DNA of 64,000 nt from Comamonadaceae bacterium OS-1. Lineage in GTDB: Bacteria > Pseudomonadota > Gammaproteobacteria > Burkholderiales > Burkholderiaceae_C. This document shows, piece after piece, positions 48,348 through 59,287 of this stretch. The stretch is from the NCBI GenBank assembly GCA_027923965.1, contig AP026969.1, positions 3,844,001-3,908,000 of the forward strand, given 5' to 3'. Below the pieces are notes generated by a model, which was not told the DNA's origin, made no database searches, and saw nothing but the letters and a program-made list of their open reading frames with translations. How positions within the stretch are numbered: the stretch's first letter is position 1; each line of letters starts with the position of its first letter. Made by a program: the position numbers and the translations under genes.

Positions 48348-49553
48348 TCAATCCGCTTGCTTGCGCAGGAAGGCGGGGATCTCGTAGTCGTCCATGCCAC
48401 CCGACGACAGTGCGTCCACCCGGGCGCTGGCCTGGGTACGGTTGGGCGTGCGCCACACCGCTGGGCCGCGCAGCGACTCGTAGTCGGGCTGGCCATTGCC
48501 CACACCCATGCCGTTGCCTTGCACTGGCAGGGTGAAGCCCACGTTGTCGGTGCCGGTGCGTTGCACCACCACTTGCAGCGGAGCCGCCACACGGCGTTTG
48601 CTCAGGCCGGTGGCCACCACGGTCACGCGGATCTTGTCGCCCAGGCCGTCGTCGTAAGCAGTGCCGTAGATCACGTGCGCGTCGGGCGATGCGTAGGCGC
48701 GGATGGTGTTCATGGCCAGCTTGGATTCGTTCAGCTTGAGCGAACCCTTGGCGGCGGTGATCAGCACCAGCACACCCTTGGCACCCGACAGGTCGATACC
48801 TTCCAGCAGCGGGCAGGCCACAGCCTGCTCGGCCGCGATGCGGGCGCGGTCGGGGCCTTCGGCCACGGCGGTACCCATCATGGCTTTGCCAGGCTCGCCC
48901 ATCACGGTGCGCACGTCTTCAAAGTCGACGTTCACATGGCCGGGGACGTTGATGATTTCGGCGATACCGCCCACGGCGTTTTTCAGCACGTCGTTGGCGT
49001 GGGCGAAGGCTTCATCCTGCGTCACGTCGTCACCCAGCACTTCGAGCAGTTTCTCGTTGAGCACCACGATCAGCGAATCCACATTGGCTTCCAGCTCGGC
49101 CAGGCCGTTGTCGGCGTTGGACATGCGTTTCGGGCCTTCGAAGTCGAAAGGTTTGGTGATCACGCCCACAGTCAGAATGCCCATTTCCTTGGCCACGCGG
49201 GCAATCACCGGTGCCGCGCCGGTGCCGGTACCGCCGCCCATGCCAGCGGTAATGAACAGCATGTGCGCGCCGGCGATGGCGGCGCGGATGTCGTCCACGG
49301 CCAGTTCAGCGGCTTCACGGCCCTTGTCGGGCTTGCTGCCTGCACCCAGACCGCTCAGGCCCAGCTGGATGGTCTTGTGCGCCACGCTGCGGCCCAGGGC
49401 CTGCGCGTCGGTGTTGGCGCTGATGAACTCCACGCCCTGGACGTTGCAGCCAATCATGTGCTCCACGGCATTGCCGCCGCCGCCGCCGACACCGATCACT
49501 TTGATCTGGGTGCCCAGGTTAAATTCTTCGACTTCAATCATTTCGATAGGCAT
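48348..49553 (-). CDS. ftsZ: Cell division GTPase FtsZ
   Basis: A 401-residue tubulin homologue forming the Z-ring. The GTP-binding GGGTGTGAAP, the T7-loop region and the C-terminal FtsA/ZipA/MinC-binding peptide DDYEIPAFLRKQAD are all present. The start at 49553 (MPIEMIEVEEF) has AAGGAGAA upstream and is preferred to an ATG five codons earlier, which overlaps that Shine-Dalgarno. Confidence 0.97.
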   Translation of the reverse strand: MPIEMIEVEEFNLGTQIKVIGVGGGGGNAVEHMIGCNVQGVEFISANTDAQALGRSVAHKTIQLGLSGLGAGSKPDKGREAAELAVDDIRAAIAGAHMLFITAGMGGGTGTGAAPVIARVAKEMGILTVGVITKPFDFEGPKRMSNADNGLAELEANVDSLIVVLNEKLLEVLGDDVTQDEAFAHANDVLKNAVGGIAEIINVPGHVNVDFEDVRTVMGEPGKAMMGTAVAEGPDRARIAAEQAVACPLLEGIDLSGAKGVLVLITAAKGSLKLNESKLAMNTIRAYASPDAHVIYGTAYDDGLGDKIRVTVVATGLSKRRVAAPLQVVVQRTGTDNVGFTLPVQGNGMGVGNGQPDYESLRGPAVWRTPNRTQASARVDALSSGGMDDYEIPAFLRKQAD

Positions 49554-49719
49554 TTGGTTCTCCTTCATGGTGTCAATGGGGTGCTGTTATTGCAAGATTC
49601 AAAAAACGAAACGGGGTGGACCGGGGACCAGGGGGGATGGCAGGTTCGCCATCGCCACAAAGCCATCGGGGCCGGGCTGCCACGGGGAAAGGAGTGGGGG
49701 GTCTGGGTGCTGTGCATGG

Positions 49720-50949
49720 TCAGAAGTTCCCCACAAACCAGTCTTTGACGCGGCCCACCGCGGTCTTCATGGAGCCGTTTTTCTGCGCCACCTTAAAGCC
49801 GCGGGCGCGGCCGATGCGGGCCTCTTCCAGCAGGCCCATCACGGTGGCGGCGCGGGGCTGCGAGACCATGTCGGACAGCGCTCCGCGGTACTTGGGTACG
49901 CCGCGGCGCACCGGTTTCAAAAAGATGTCTTCGCCCAGCTCGACCATACCGGGCATGACCACGCTGCCGCCGGTGAGCACGATGCCGCTGGACAGCACTT
50001 CTTCAAAGCCCGACTCGCGGATCACCTGGGCCACCAGCGAATAGATTTCTTCGACCCGCGGCTCGATCACCCCGGCCAAGGCCTGGCGGCTGAGCATGCG
50101 CGGGCCGCGGTCGCCCAGGCCGGGCACTTCCACCTGGGCTTCCGGGTCGGCCAGCAACTGCTTGGCGTAGCCGCTTTCGACCTTGATGTCTTCTGCGTCC
50201 TTGGTGGGCGTGCGCAGGGCCATGGCGATGTCGCTGGTGATCAGGTCGCCCGCAATCGGAATCACGGCGGTGTGGCGGATCGCGCCGTTGGTGAAGATGG
50301 CCACGTCGGTGGTGCCCGCGCCAATGTCCACCAGGGCCACACCCAGCTCGCGCTCGTCTTCGGTCAGCACCGACAGGCTGCTGGCCAGCGGGTTCAGCAT
50401 CAGCTGGTCCACGTCCAGGCCGCAGCGGCGTATGCATTTGATGATGTTCTCGGCCGCGCTCTGGGCACCAGTGACGATGTGCACCTTGGCCTCCAGGCGG
50501 ATGCCGCTCATGCCGATGGGCTCTTTCACGTCCTGCCCGTCGATGATGAATTCCTGCGGCTCCACCAGCAGCAGGCGCTGGTCGGTGGAGATGTGGATGG
50601 CCTTGGCGGTTTCCACCACGCGGGCCACGTCGGCGGCGGTGACTTCGCGGTCTTTCACCGCCACCATGCCGCTGGAGTTGATGCCGCGGATGTGGCTGCC
50701 GGTGATGCCGGTATAGACGTGCGAGATCTTGCAGTCGGCCATCAGCTCGGCTTCTTTCAGCGCCAGCTGGATGCTCTGCACGGTGGCATCGATGTTCACC
50801 ACCACGCCGCGCTTGAGACCGTTGCTGGGGGCCACGCCGAACCCTGCCAGCTTGAGCTCACCGCCCGCCAGCACCTCGGCCACCACCACCATCACCTTGG
50901 CGGTGCCGATGTCCACCCCGACGACTAAATCTTTGTACTCTTTTGCCAT
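49720..50949 (-). CDS. ftsA: Cell division protein FtsA
   Basis: A 409-residue actin-like ATPase that tethers FtsZ to the membrane and recruits late division proteins. The phosphate-binding VVGVDIGTAKV is at the N-terminus, VALVDIGAGTTDVAIF in the middle, and the amphipathic membrane-targeting helix AVGRVKDWFVGNF at the C-terminus. The start at 50949 is 14 bases after the ftsQ stop codon. A long in-frame extension through ftsQ is a shadow. Confidence 0.96.
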   Translation of the reverse strand: MAKEYKDLVVGVDIGTAKVMVVVAEVLAGGELKLAGFGVAPSNGLKRGVVVNIDATVQSIQLALKEAELMADCKISHVYTGITGSHIRGINSSGMVAVKDREVTAADVARVVETAKAIHISTDQRLLLVEPQEFIIDGQDVKEPIGMSGIRLEAKVHIVTGAQSAAENIIKCIRRCGLDVDQLMLNPLASSLSVLTEDERELGVALVDIGAGTTDVAIFTNGAIRHTAVIPIAGDLITSDIAMALRTPTKDAEDIKVESGYAKQLLADPEAQVEVPGLGDRGPRMLSRQALAGVIEPRVEEIYSLVAQVIRESGFEEVLSSGIVLTGGSVVMPGMVELGEDIFLKPVRRGVPKYRGALSDMVSQPRAATVMGLLEEARIGRARGFKVAQKNGSMKTAVGRVKDWFVGNF

Positions 50950-50963
50950 AGTGCGTCCTGTAA

Positions 50964-51767
50964 TCAATGTCCTGTAGTTTTGGTCTTGGGCACCGGCAGC
51001 GGTGCGGCCAAGGTGGTCACGCCGCGCAAGCGCAGGGCGTAACCTTCGGTGTAGCGCAGATCGGCCTGCTCCACGGCATCCACCGTGCGGCCATATTCCT
51101 TGGCCACCTGGGCCACGGTGCCGATGAAGCGCTGCACGCGCTGGGTAATTTCTTCGGCCGTGCCGCGGCCCAGTTCGACCTCGCCACCGGCATCGGTCAA
51201 CATGCGCCAGCCGCCGCGCTTGGTCAGCGTCAGCTGGTCCAGCGTCATGTCCAGCGGGGTCAGCAAGGGGGCCAGCGTGTGGTACATGCCCAGGATCTGG
51301 CCTGCCTGCTCCACCGGGCCGTTCAGGCGGGGCATATCGTCGTGGTCTACCTCGCCCACATTGGCTTCGAACACTTCGCCAAAGGTATTGAGCAGGCGCG
51401 ACTCGCTTTCGTCGCCCCAGTAGGCCGCAGCCTGCTGCTCTTGCAGCACCACCCGCAAGCGGTTGGGAAACTCGCGCCGCACCACCGCCTTGCGCACCCA
51501 GGGCACGGCCTCGAAAGCGGCCTTGGTGGCGTTCAGGTCCACGGTGAAGAAGGTGCCCTTGATCTTGCCGCCCAGGTTGGCCCGCAGCGTGACATCGTTG
51601 TTGTGCGCCACATCGCCCACCACCGAAATGCCGCGGATGGCAAACAGCGGCTGGCGTGCCGTCCACTGCACCAGCGCCACCAGCCCGAGGACGAGCGCGC
51701 CCAGGAACAACACCGTGGCGGTGGCGTTCATGAGTTTCACGTCCATGGGGGGGGCGACTTTTTGCAT
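50964..51767 (-). CDS. ftsQ: Cell division protein FtsQ
   Basis: A 267-residue bitopic inner-membrane protein linking early and late divisome parts. One transmembrane helix (VLFLGALVLGLVALVQW) follows a short cytoplasmic tail. A POTRA domain comes next (FAIRGISVVGDVAHNNDVTLRAN..), then the beta domain that binds FtsB/FtsL. The start at 51767 is two bases after the ddl stop. The longer frame upstream overlaps ddl and is rejected. Confidence 0.94.
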   Translation of the reverse strand: MQKVAPPMDVKLMNATATVLFLGALVLGLVALVQWTARQPLFAIRGISVVGDVAHNNDVTLRANLGGKIKGTFFTVDLNATKAAFEAVPWVRKAVVRREFPNRLRVVLQEQQAAAYWGDESESRLLNTFGEVFEANVGEVDHDDMPRLNGPVEQAGQILGMYHTLAPLLTPLDMTLDQLTLTKRGGWRMLTDAGGEVELGRGTAEEITQRVQRFIGTVAQVAKEYGRTVDAVEQADLRYTEGYALRLRGVTTLAAPLPVPKTKTTGH

Positions 51768-51769
51768 GC

Positions 51770-52747
51770 TCAGGCCGTCGGTCTGGCGTTGTCTAGCGCT
51801 GCGGTTTGCAGCAAGCCTACGCACAGGGCTTCGTAGCTGATGCCTGCAGCGCGGGCCGACATGGGCACCAGCGAATGGCTGGTCATGCCAGGGGAGGTAT
51901 TGATCTCCAGCAAATAGGGCTTGCGACTGGTCGCATCGATCATCACATCGATGCGACCCCAGCCTCGGCAACCGAGAACCCGATAGGCTTTGAGCACCAA
52001 CTCCTGTATGGCCTCTTCCTCACCAGCGGGCAGGCCGCATGGCACCAGATACTTCGTATCGTCGGTGAAGTACTTGTTCTGGTAATCGTAATTGCCCTCC
52101 GGGGCAACGATGCGGATCACCGGCAAGGCTCGCGCATCGGCACCGGTACCTAACACGGGGCAGGTCACTTCGTCGCCGTCAATGAACTGTTCGCACAACA
52201 CGTCAGAGTCCAGTTGCGCGGCAGCGGTCACCGCCTCCAGCATGCCGGAGTAGCCCTCAACCTTGGTCACACCGATGGATGAGCCTTCTCGCACCGGCTT
52301 GACGATGACGGGCAAGCCCAGATCGTCAGGAACACAGATGATCCTGCGCCGTTCCCTATCGCCCGGGCCTAGCAGTTGGTAGCGCGGTGTCGCCAGCCCC
52401 TCGGCAATCCAGACCCGTTTGGTCATGACTTTGTCCATGGCGATGCTGGAGGCCATCACGCCAGAGCCGGTGTACGGAATGCCCAGCAGCTCCAGCGCGC
52501 CTTGCACCGTGCCGTCTTCGCCGAAGCGGCCATGCAGGGCGATAAAGCAGCGGTCGAAACCCTCGCGTTTGAGGTCACCCAGATCCCGCTCGGAGGGGTC
52601 GAAGGCATGCGCGTCCACGCCCTGGCTGCGCAGCGCGGCCAGCACGCCGGTGCCCGACATTTTGGAGACTTCGCGCTCGGCAGAGGCTCCGCCCATCAGC
52701 ACAGCCACTTTTCCGAGATTTATAGAATTTAAGCTCATTGTGCTCAT
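51770..52747 (-). CDS. ddl: D-alanine--D-alanine ligase
   Basis: A 325-residue ATP-grasp enzyme making the D-Ala-D-Ala dipeptide for peptidoglycan. [11 protein letters not shown] and [13 protein letters not shown] are at the N-terminus, [15 protein letters not shown] binds ATP, and [17 protein letters not shown] carries metal and phosphate ligands. The ATG overlaps the murC stop (ATGA). The first codons (M-S-T-M-S) are encoded by repeat copy 13, so the natural N-terminus may have been remodelled; a second ATG at 52738 is an alternative start. Confidence 0.95.
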   Translation of the reverse strand: MSTMSLNSINLGKVAVLMGGASAEREVSKMSGTGVLAALRSQGVDAHAFDPSERDLGDLKREGFDRCFIALHGRFGEDGTVQGALELLGIPYTGSGVMASSIAMDKVMTKRVWIAEGLATPRYQLLGPGDRERRRIICVPDDLGLPVIVKPVREGSSIGVTKVEGYSGMLEAVTAAAQLDSDVLCEQFIDGDEVTCPVLGTGADARALPVIRIVAPEGNYDYQNKYFTDDTKYLVPCGLPAGEEEAIQELVLKAYRVLGCRGWGRIDVMIDATSRKPYLLEINTSPGMTSHSLVPMSARAAGISYEALCVGLLQTAALDNARPTA

Positions 52748-52782
52748 CCCACCTGCGTAAGCAGCTCTTTTTTCGATAGCAA
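52731..52782 (+). repeat. Dispersed palindromic repeat, copy 13, across the murC/ddl junction
   Basis: ATTGTGCTCATCC..TGCGTAAGCAGCTC, a T-run and CGATAGCAA. It encodes, on the minus strand, the last ~12 residues of MurC and the first codons of Ddl. Confidence 0.65.
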
Positions 52783-54168
52783 ATCAACCACCTTGCCCGG
52801 CACGGCACCAATGGAGCCGGCACCCATGCACAGCACCACATCGCCGTCGCGGGCGATATCAGAAATCGCCTGCGGCATGGCGGCGATGTCGTCGATGAAG
52901 ACGGGCTCTACCCGGCCCGCCACGCGCAGGGCACGGGCCAGCGCCCGGCCATCGGCCGCGACGATGGGGGCCTCACCGGCGGCGTAGATCTCGCCCAGCA
53001 GCACCACGTCGGCCTCGCCAATCACCCGCACAAAGTCTTCAAAGCAGTCGCGGGTGCGGCTGTAGCGGTGCGGCTGGAAGGCCAGCACCAGGCGGCGACC
53101 CGGAAACGCGCCGCGCGCCGCCGACAGCGTGGCCGCCATCTCCACTGGGTGGTGGCCGTAGTCGTCCACCAAGGTGAAGTTGCCGCCGTCTTTGGCAGGC
53201 TGCTCACCGTAGGGCTGGAAGCGGCGGCCCACGCCTTCAAAGCTGGCCAGCGCGCGCTGCACGGCGGCATCGGGCAGGTCCAGTTCGGCGGCAATGGCAA
53301 TGGCCGACAGCGCGTTCAGCACGTTGTGGCGGCCCGGCAGGTTCAGCACCACGTCCAGGTCGGACATAACGACCCCGTTACGGCGCTGCACGGTGAAATG
53401 CATCTGGCCACCCACGGCGCGCACGTCCACCGCCCGCACCTGCGCGCCTTCTTCAAAGCCATAGCTGGTGACGGGGTTGGTCACCTGGTCCACGATGGCG
53501 CGCACGCCGGGGTCGTCGGTACACAAAATGGCCGTGCCGTAGAAGGGCATGCGGTGCAGAAAATCGACGAAAGCCTTCTTCAGGTTGTTGAAATCGTGGC
53601 CGTAGGTTTCCATGTGGTCGGCATCGATATTGGTCACTACCGCCATCACCGGCAGCAGGTGCAAAAAGGACGCATCCGACTCGTCGGCCTCGACCACGAT
53701 GTAGTCGCCGGTACCCAAGCGGGCATTGGCTCCGGCGCTGTTGAGGCGGCCACCGATCACGAAGGTCGGGTCCAGCCCGGCTTCGACCAGCACGCTGGCC
53801 ACCAGGCTGGTGGTGGTGGTTTTGCCGTGCGTTCCGGCAATGGCAATGCCCTGCTTCAGGCGCATCAACTCGGCCAGCATCAGCGCGCGCGGCACGATGG
53901 GCACCTTGTTTTCGCGGGCGGCCAGCACCTCGGGGTTGTCGGCCTTGACGGCGGTGGAGGTGACGATGGCATCGGCCCCCAGCACATTGGCCGGGGTGTG
54001 GCCGATGAAGGTAGTGATACCCAGGCCGCCCAGGCGACGCAGCGTGGCGCTGTCGCTCTGGTCGGAGCCCGAGACCACATAGCCCAGCTTGTGCAGCACC
54101 TCGGCAATGGCCGACATGCCGGAACCACCGATTCCGACGAAGTGCAAATGGCGTACGGCGTGTTTCAT
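52744..54168 (-). CDS. murC: UDP-N-acetylmuramate--L-alanine ligase
   Basis: A 474-residue Mur ligase adding L-Ala to UDP-MurNAc. The UDP-binding [16 protein letters not shown] is at the N-terminus, the P-loop [14 protein letters not shown] at ~115, the central domain [12 protein letters not shown] follows, and the C-terminal domain has [15 protein letters not shown]. The final residues ([12 protein letters not shown]) are encoded by repeat copy 13. It overlaps both neighbours by ATGA. Confidence 0.96.
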   Translation of the reverse strand: MKHAVRHLHFVGIGGSGMSAIAEVLHKLGYVVSGSDQSDSATLRRLGGLGITTFIGHTPANVLGADAIVTSTAVKADNPEVLAARENKVPIVPRALMLAELMRLKQGIAIAGTHGKTTTTSLVASVLVEAGLDPTFVIGGRLNSAGANARLGTGDYIVVEADESDASFLHLLPVMAVVTNIDADHMETYGHDFNNLKKAFVDFLHRMPFYGTAILCTDDPGVRAIVDQVTNPVTSYGFEEGAQVRAVDVRAVGGQMHFTVQRRNGVVMSDLDVVLNLPGRHNVLNALSAIAIAAELDLPDAAVQRALASFEGVGRRFQPYGEQPAKDGGNFTLVDDYGHHPVEMAATLSAARGAFPGRRLVLAFQPHRYSRTRDCFEDFVRVIGEADVVLLGEIYAAGEAPIVAADGRALARALRVAGRVEPVFIDDIAAMPQAISDIARDGDVVLCMGAGSIGAVPGKVVDLLSKKELLTQVG

Positions 54169-55244
54169 GGGCGTACCAGTCTTTCTAGTTCATCGGCCAC
54201 GCGCGCCGCCGCATGGGGCTTGGCCAGCGCACGGGCCTGGGTGGCCATCGCAAGCAGCTGCTCGCGGTTCAGTTGGGTCAAAAGTTCGGCCAGGCGCTGG
54301 GGTGTCAGCTCGGCCTGCGGCAGGTGGATACCGGCCTGCTTGTCGGCCAGCCAGCTGGCGTTGTCGCGCTGGTGGGAGGTGGTGCTGACCACCAAGGGCA
54401 CCAGCACGGCAGCCACACCGGCGGCGCACAGCTCGCTCACGGTGACGGCACCGGCGCGGCAGATGATCAGGTCACAAGCCGCCAGTTCGGTGGCCATGTC
54501 GTCAATAAACGGCAGCACCTGGGCGGCGATGCCTTGCTCGGCATAAGCTGCCTGCACCGCGGCCTGCTGGGCCACACCGGTCTGGTGCACTACCAGGGGC
54601 CGCTGCTCGGCGGGTAGCCGGGCCAGGGCCTGCGGCAGGCAGTCGTTGATGGCCTTGGCACCCAGGCTGCCACCCACCACCAGCACCCGCAGCGGCCCCT
54701 GGCGGCCCGTGAAGCGCTCGGCGGGGGCGGCGATGGATTCGATCTCGGCACGCACCGGGTTGCCGGTGACCACCGCACGGCGGATGCCCTGGATGGCCGG
54801 ACCTTCGAAGCCGAAAGCCACGCGGTCGGCTACCGGCAGCAAGGCCTTGTTACTCATCAGCAGCGCGGCATCCGCATTCACCAGCATCAGCGGTTTGCCC
54901 AGCAGCGCAGCCATGAGCCCACCGGGGAAACAAACATAGCCGCCCATGCCCAGTACGGCATGGGCATGGCGCTGGCGCAGGATCTGCAGGCAGCTCCAGA
55001 ACGCCGCCAGCATACGCAGGCCGCCGGTCAGCGTGTGCACCAGCCCCTTGCCGCGCAGGCCACTGAAGGCGATGCGATCCATGGCAATACCGGATGGCGG
55101 CACCAGCTTGTTTTCCATGCCCTGCAGTGTGCCCAGCCAGCTGACGGTCCAGCCGCGCTGCTGCATCTCGCGTGCCACCGCCAGGCCGGGGATGACGTGC
55201 CCGCCCGTACCAGCTGCCATGACGACCAGATGGCGCGGGCTCAT
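54165..55244 (-). CDS. murG: UDP-GlcNAc:lipid I GlcNAc transferase MurG
   Basis: A 359-residue GT-B glycosyltransferase converting lipid I to lipid II at the inner face of the membrane. The N-terminal [13 protein letters not shown] loop, the [11 protein letters not shown] loop and the nucleotide-binding [16 protein letters not shown] with QRDNA are seen. The start at 55244 overlaps the ftsW stop codon. A longer in-frame reading through ftsW is a shadow. Confidence 0.96.
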   Translation of the reverse strand: MSPRHLVVMAAGTGGHVIPGLAVAREMQQRGWTVSWLGTLQGMENKLVPPSGIAMDRIAFSGLRGKGLVHTLTGGLRMLAAFWSCLQILRQRHAHAVLGMGGYVCFPGGLMAALLGKPLMLVNADAALLMSNKALLPVADRVAFGFEGPAIQGIRRAVVTGNPVRAEIESIAAPAERFTGRQGPLRVLVVGGSLGAKAINDCLPQALARLPAEQRPLVVHQTGVAQQAAVQAAYAEQGIAAQVLPFIDDMATELAACDLIICRAGAVTVSELCAAGVAAVLVPLVVSTTSHQRDNASWLADKQAGIHLPQAELTPQRLAELLTQLNREQLLAMATQARALAKPHAAARVADELERLVRP

Positions 55245-56509
55245 ACGCGCGCTCCGTGCATCAACTGTCGGTTCTCGTAGTCCACCCGAAGGACGACCGC
55301 CAGCGCCACCAAATTCCACAAAATCGCCGACCCGCCAAAGCTCATCAGCGGCAGGGTCAGCCCCTTGGTGGGCAGAGCGCCCAGGTTCACGCCCATGTTG
55401 ATGAAGGTCTGAAAGCCCATCCACAGGCCTACGCCCTGGGCCACCAAACCGGCAAACAGGCGGTCCAGCGCGATGGACTGGCGGCCAATGTGCATGATGC
55501 GGCGGATCAGCCAGAAGAACAGACAGATCACCGTGATCACGCCGACCAGACCAAACTCTTCGCCAATCACGGCCAGCAAGAAGTCGGTGTGCGCCTCGGG
55601 CAGCCAGCTGAGTTTTTCGATGCTGCCGCCCAGGCCCACGCCAAAGATCTCGCCCCGGCCAATGGCGATCAGCGAGTGGGTGAGCTGGTAGCCCTTGGCC
55701 AGCGCATTGCTGTCGCTCCACGGGTCCAGATAGGCAAAGATGCGCGCCCGGCGGTAGTCGTTGAAGGCAATCATCATGCTGAAGGCCCCCACCAGCACCG
55801 TGGCGATCAGGAAGAACATGCGGGCGTTCACGCCGCCCAGAAACAGAATGCCCATGGCGATCACGGCGATCACCATGAACGCGCCCATGTCGGGTTCGGC
55901 CAGCAGCAGCACACCCACCATGCCCACCGCCGCACCCATGGGCCAGACGGCACGCCAGAAATTCTCTTTCACGTCCATCTTGCGCACCATGTAGTCGGCC
56001 GCGTAGATGACGACGGCAAACTTGGCCATCTCGGACGGCTGGAAGTTCATCACCCCCAGCGGCAGCCAGCGCCGCGCACCGTACACCACCTTGCCCACGC
56101 CCGGGATCAGCACCGCGATCAGCAGCACCAGCGAGACGATGAACAGCCACGGAGCCCAGCGCTCCCAGGTGCGCATCGGCACCTGGAACGCAATCAGCGC
56201 CGCCACAAAGGCCACGCACAGAAACACGGCGTGCCGGATCAGGAAGAAGTTGTGGTCGTACTTGGCGAAGCGGGGGTTGTCTGGCATGGCAATCGATGCC
56301 GAATACACCATCACCAGGCCCCAGGCCAGCAACGCCACCGTGACCCACAGCAAGGGCTGGTCAAAGCCGTGCACGCGGGTCGGTTGGCTGGGCGTGCGCG
56401 AGAAGCCGCTGGACCCGAGCTTGACCGGCAAAGCATCGGCTGCGGCCTTGGGCAAGCCCTTGAACCAGTCGCGGAAGCGCGCGGGCAGACGCAGAGACAG
56501 AGTGCTCAT
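55241..56509 (-). CDS. ftsW: Lipid II polymerase FtsW (SEDS family)
   Basis: A 422-residue SEDS peptidoglycan polymerase that works with FtsI in the septum. About ten helices are visible, with the conserved PSEMAKF after helix 4, [14 protein letters not shown] in the large loop, and [27 protein letters not shown] near the C-terminus. The ~60-residue cytoplasmic N-terminus is longer than in E. coli. It overlaps murD and murG by four bases each. Confidence 0.95.
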   Translation of the reverse strand: MSTLSLRLPARFRDWFKGLPKAAADALPVKLGSSGFSRTPSQPTRVHGFDQPLLWVTVALLAWGLVMVYSASIAMPDNPRFAKYDHNFFLIRHAVFLCVAFVAALIAFQVPMRTWERWAPWLFIVSLVLLIAVLIPGVGKVVYGARRWLPLGVMNFQPSEMAKFAVVIYAADYMVRKMDVKENFWRAVWPMGAAVGMVGVLLLAEPDMGAFMVIAVIAMGILFLGGVNARMFFLIATVLVGAFSMMIAFNDYRRARIFAYLDPWSDSNALAKGYQLTHSLIAIGRGEIFGVGLGGSIEKLSWLPEAHTDFLLAVIGEEFGLVGVITVICLFFWLIRRIMHIGRQSIALDRLFAGLVAQGVGLWMGFQTFINMGVNLGALPTKGLTLPLMSFGGSAILWNLVALAVVLRVDYENRQLMHGARV

Positions 56510-58104
56510 GCCTCGCTCCCCCCGGCATCGGCCAAGGCCATGACGGCTTCGATGAACACCTGGGCGCGGTGTTCGTAATTTTTGAACATGTCGAAACTGG
56601 CACAGGCGGGCGACATCAGCACGGCGTCCCCCGGGTGGGCGCGCTGGCTGGCAAGTTGTACTGCATGGACCATGTTGTCGGCATCGACCAACGCGACACC
56701 CGCATCCGCCAATGCCGCGCGGATCTGCGGCGCATCGCGGCCGATCAGCACCACTGCGCGGGCGTAGCGCGACACGGGCGCGGCCAGTGGGGTGAAGTCC
56801 TGGCCCTTGCCCTCACCACCCAGGATGACGACGATGCGGCGCTCGGCCCCCAGGCCATTCAGTGCGGCCACGGTGGCACCGACGTTGGTACCTTTGCTGT
56901 CGTCAAAATATTCGATTTCGCGCACGGTATCGACCGACTCGACCCGGTGCGGCTCGCCGCGGTATTCGCGCAGGCCGTAAAGCATGGGGGCCAGCGCACA
57001 GCCTGCCGCCGAGGCCAATGCCAGCGCAGCCAGGGCGTTGACGGCGTTGTGGCGGCCCCGGATGCGCAGCGCGTCGGCGGGCATCAGGCGCTGGATGTAC
57101 AAATCATCCGCCGCTTCGCTGCGCTTGCGCTTGGTTTCATCCGCTTCCATGGCGCGCACCAGCCAGGCCATGCCGTTGACCACTTCGATGCCGAAGTCGC
57201 CAGGGCGCTGGGGCATGTCGCCGCCAAAGGTGGTGTGGCGACGCAACTGGGGCTTTTGCAGGCGCACCCGGATCGGCTCGGGCAGCATGGCCATCACGCC
57301 CGGGTCTTCGCGGTTGAGCAGCATCAGGCCGTGCTGGCCAAACACGCGGGCCTTGGCAGCGCCGTAGGCCTGCATGCTGCCGTGCCAGTCCAGGTGGTCC
57401 TGGGTGAGGTTGAGCACGGCGGCGGCGGTGGGCTCAAAGCCCTGTGCGGCATCGAGCTGGAAGCTGGACAGCTCCAGCACCCAGACTTCGGGCAAGGTGT
57501 CTGCTGCCATGTGGGCCGCCAGCGTGTCCAGCAGCGTGGGGCCGATATTGCCCGCCACGGCCACGGTTTTACCGGCGCGGGCCACCAGTTGGCCGGTGAG
57601 CGAGGTGACTGTGGTCTTGCCATTGGTGCCGGTGATGGCCAGCACGGCGGGCTGGTAGCCCAGCGATGCGACAGGCGCAGCGATGGCCACAGGGGCTTCG
57701 TCGTCTTCCGACGGCAATACCGCGTCTTCCTCCGGCTCGGGCTGCGGCTCTGCAACCACAGGGGCCAGGCGCATATCGGCCAGCGCCCGGGCAAACAGGG
57801 TCAGCTCACCTCCGACAGGCAAACCGGCACGCTGCGCCTCGGCCAGCACCGGAGCCAGTACCTCGGGCGACAGGCCGGGCGAGCGGTACACGGCGCGCAC
57901 GCCCTGCACCAAGGCTGCGTTGAAGGGGCCTGCAATGAACCGGGCACCAGGCACTTCGGCCTGCAAAGTCGCCAGTTGCGGCGGGGCCTCGCGCGTGTCC
58001 GCCACGGTGACCTGCGCGCCATGCTGGGCGCACCAACGCGCCATGGCCAGGCCGGACGCACCGAGGCCCAGGATCAACACGGGAAGGTCTTGCAAGTGCC
58101 GCAT
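56506..58104 (-). CDS. murD: UDP-N-acetylmuramoyl-L-alanine--D-glutamate ligase
   Basis: A 532-residue Mur ligase, about 90 residues longer than E. coli Mur[15 protein letters not shown] is the UDP-binding motif, [14 protein letters not shown] the P-loop (~170), and [16 protein letters not shown] the C-terminal domain. An acidic, proline-rich insertion (~112-150, rich in E, P and D) precedes the P-loop, and a second basic insertion (T-K-R-K-R-S-E-A region, ~330) lies in the central domain. Both look like surface loops, common in this lineage. Confidence 0.94.
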   Translation of the reverse strand: MRHLQDLPVLILGLGASGLAMARWCAQHGAQVTVADTREAPPQLATLQAEVPGARFIAGPFNAALVQGVRAVYRSPGLSPEVLAPVLAEAQRAGLPVGGELTLFARALADMRLAPVVAEPQPEPEEDAVLPSEDDEAPVAIAAPVASLGYQPAVLAITGTNGKTTVTSLTGQLVARAGKTVAVAGNIGPTLLDTLAAHMAADTLPEVWVLELSSFQLDAAQGFEPTAAAVLNLTQDHLDWHGSMQAYGAAKARVFGQHGLMLLNREDPGVMAMLPEPIRVRLQKPQLRRHTTFGGDMPQRPGDFGIEVVNGMAWLVRAMEADETKRKRSEAADDLYIQRLMPADALRIRGRHNAVNALAALALASAAGCALAPMLYGLREYRGEPHRVESVDTVREIEYFDDSKGTNVGATVAALNGLGAERRIVVILGGEGKGQDFTPLAAPVSRYARAVVLIGRDAPQIRAALADAGVALVDADNMVHAVQLASQRAHPGDAVLMSPACASFDMFKNYEHRAQVFIEAVMALADAGGSEA

Positions 58105-58108
58105 GGTC

Positions 58109-59287
58109 TTAGCGCAGCTTCAAGGTAGACAAACCCACCAGGCACAGCAGCATGGTGATAATCCAGAAACGTACAACGACCTGGGTTTCCTTCCAGCCGC
58201 TTTTCTCGAAGTGGTGGTGCAACGGTGCCATCTTCAAAATGCGCCGCCCGGTACCGGTTTTCTTCTTGGTGTACTTGAACCAGCTGACCTGCAGCATCAC
58301 CGACAAGGCCTCCACCACGAAGATGCCGCCCATGATGGACAGCACCACTTCCTGGCGCACGATGACCGCCACGGTGCCCAGAGCGCCGCCCAGGGCCAGT
58401 GCGCCCACGTCGCCCATGAAGACTTGCGCCGGGTGGGTGTTGAACCACAGAAACGCCAGCCCGGCACCGGCCATGGCGGTGCAGAACACCAGCAGCTCAC
58501 CCGCGCCAGGAATATGCGGCAAGAACAGGTATTTGGAGTAGACCGAGCTGCCCGTCACATAGGCGAACACGCCCAGCGCCGAGCCCACCAGCACCACCGG
58601 CATGATGGCCAGACCGTCCAGGCCGTCGGTCAGGTTCACCGCGTTGCTGGAGCCCACGATCACCAGATAGGTCAGGATCACAAAGCCCAGCACGCCGAGC
58701 GGGTAGCTGACTTCCTTCAGAAACGGCAGCTGCAGCCCCGCCTTGGGCGGCAGGCTCAGGTCAAAGCCGGACTGGACCCAGCTGAAAAACAACTCCAGCA
58801 CCCGCATATTGGAGTTTTCGGAAATGCTGAACACCAGGTACAGCGCGGCCACCAGGCCGATCAGCGACTGCCACATGTACTTCTCGCGCGAGCGCATGCC
58901 TTCGGGGTCTTTGTTGACCACCTTGCGCCAGTCGTCCACCCAGCCAATGGCCCCAAAGCCCAGGGTGACCAGCAGCACGATCCAGACAAAGCGGTTGCTC
59001 AGATCTACCCACAGCAGGGTCGAGATGGCGATGGACAGCAAGATCAGCACACCGCCCATGGTGGGCGTGCCCTGCTTGGCCAGATGGCTTTCCATGCCGT
59101 AGCCCCGGATGGGCTGACCAATCTTGAGTGCCGCCAGACGGCGGATCACCGCCGGGCCTGCCGCCACGCCGATCAGCAAAGCCGTCATGGCGGCCATCAC
59201 CGCACGGAACGTGAGGTACTGGAACACGCGAAAAAACCCGAACTCGGGTGACAGGGTTTGCAACCACTGGGCAAGACTAGGCAGCAC
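58109..59287 (-). CDS. mraY: Phospho-N-acetylmuramoyl-pentapeptide transferase MraY
   Basis: A 392-residue ten-helix enzyme making lipid [11 protein letters not shown] carries the catalytic aspartates, [13 protein letters not shown] the Mg/uridine site, and [11 protein letters not shown] the last cytoplasmic loop. The GTG at 59287 was chosen: GAGGA precedes it, the protein then has the usual lineage length, and it overlaps the murF stop by only 11 bases. The frame open further upstream is murF in another phase. Confidence 0.95.
   Translation of the reverse strand: MLPSLAQWLQTLSPEFGFFRVFQYLTFRAVMAAMTALLIGVAAGPAVIRRLAALKIGQPIRGYGMESHLAKQGTPTMGGVLILLSIAISTLLWVDLSNRFVWIVLLVTLGFGAIGWVDDWRKVVNKDPEGMRSREKYMWQSLIGLVAALYLVFSISENSNMRVLELFFSWVQSGFDLSLPPKAGLQLPFLKEVSYPLGVLGFVILTYLVIVGSSNAVNLTDGLDGLAIMPVVLVGSALGVFAYVTGSSVYSKYLFLPHIPGAGELLVFCTAMAGAGLAFLWFNTHPAQVFMGDVGALALGGALGTVAVIVRQEVVLSIMGGIFVVEALSVMLQVSWFKYTKKKTGTGRRILKMAPLHHHFEKSGWKETQVVVRFWIITMLLCLVGLSTLKLR

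Noticed and set aside
54165..56348. A 727-codon frame joining ftsW and murG
   Set aside because: The first part is ftsW read in the wrong frame. MurG begins at 55244 with the overlapping ATGA. Similar shadows extend ftsA, ftsQ, mraY and murF upstream.
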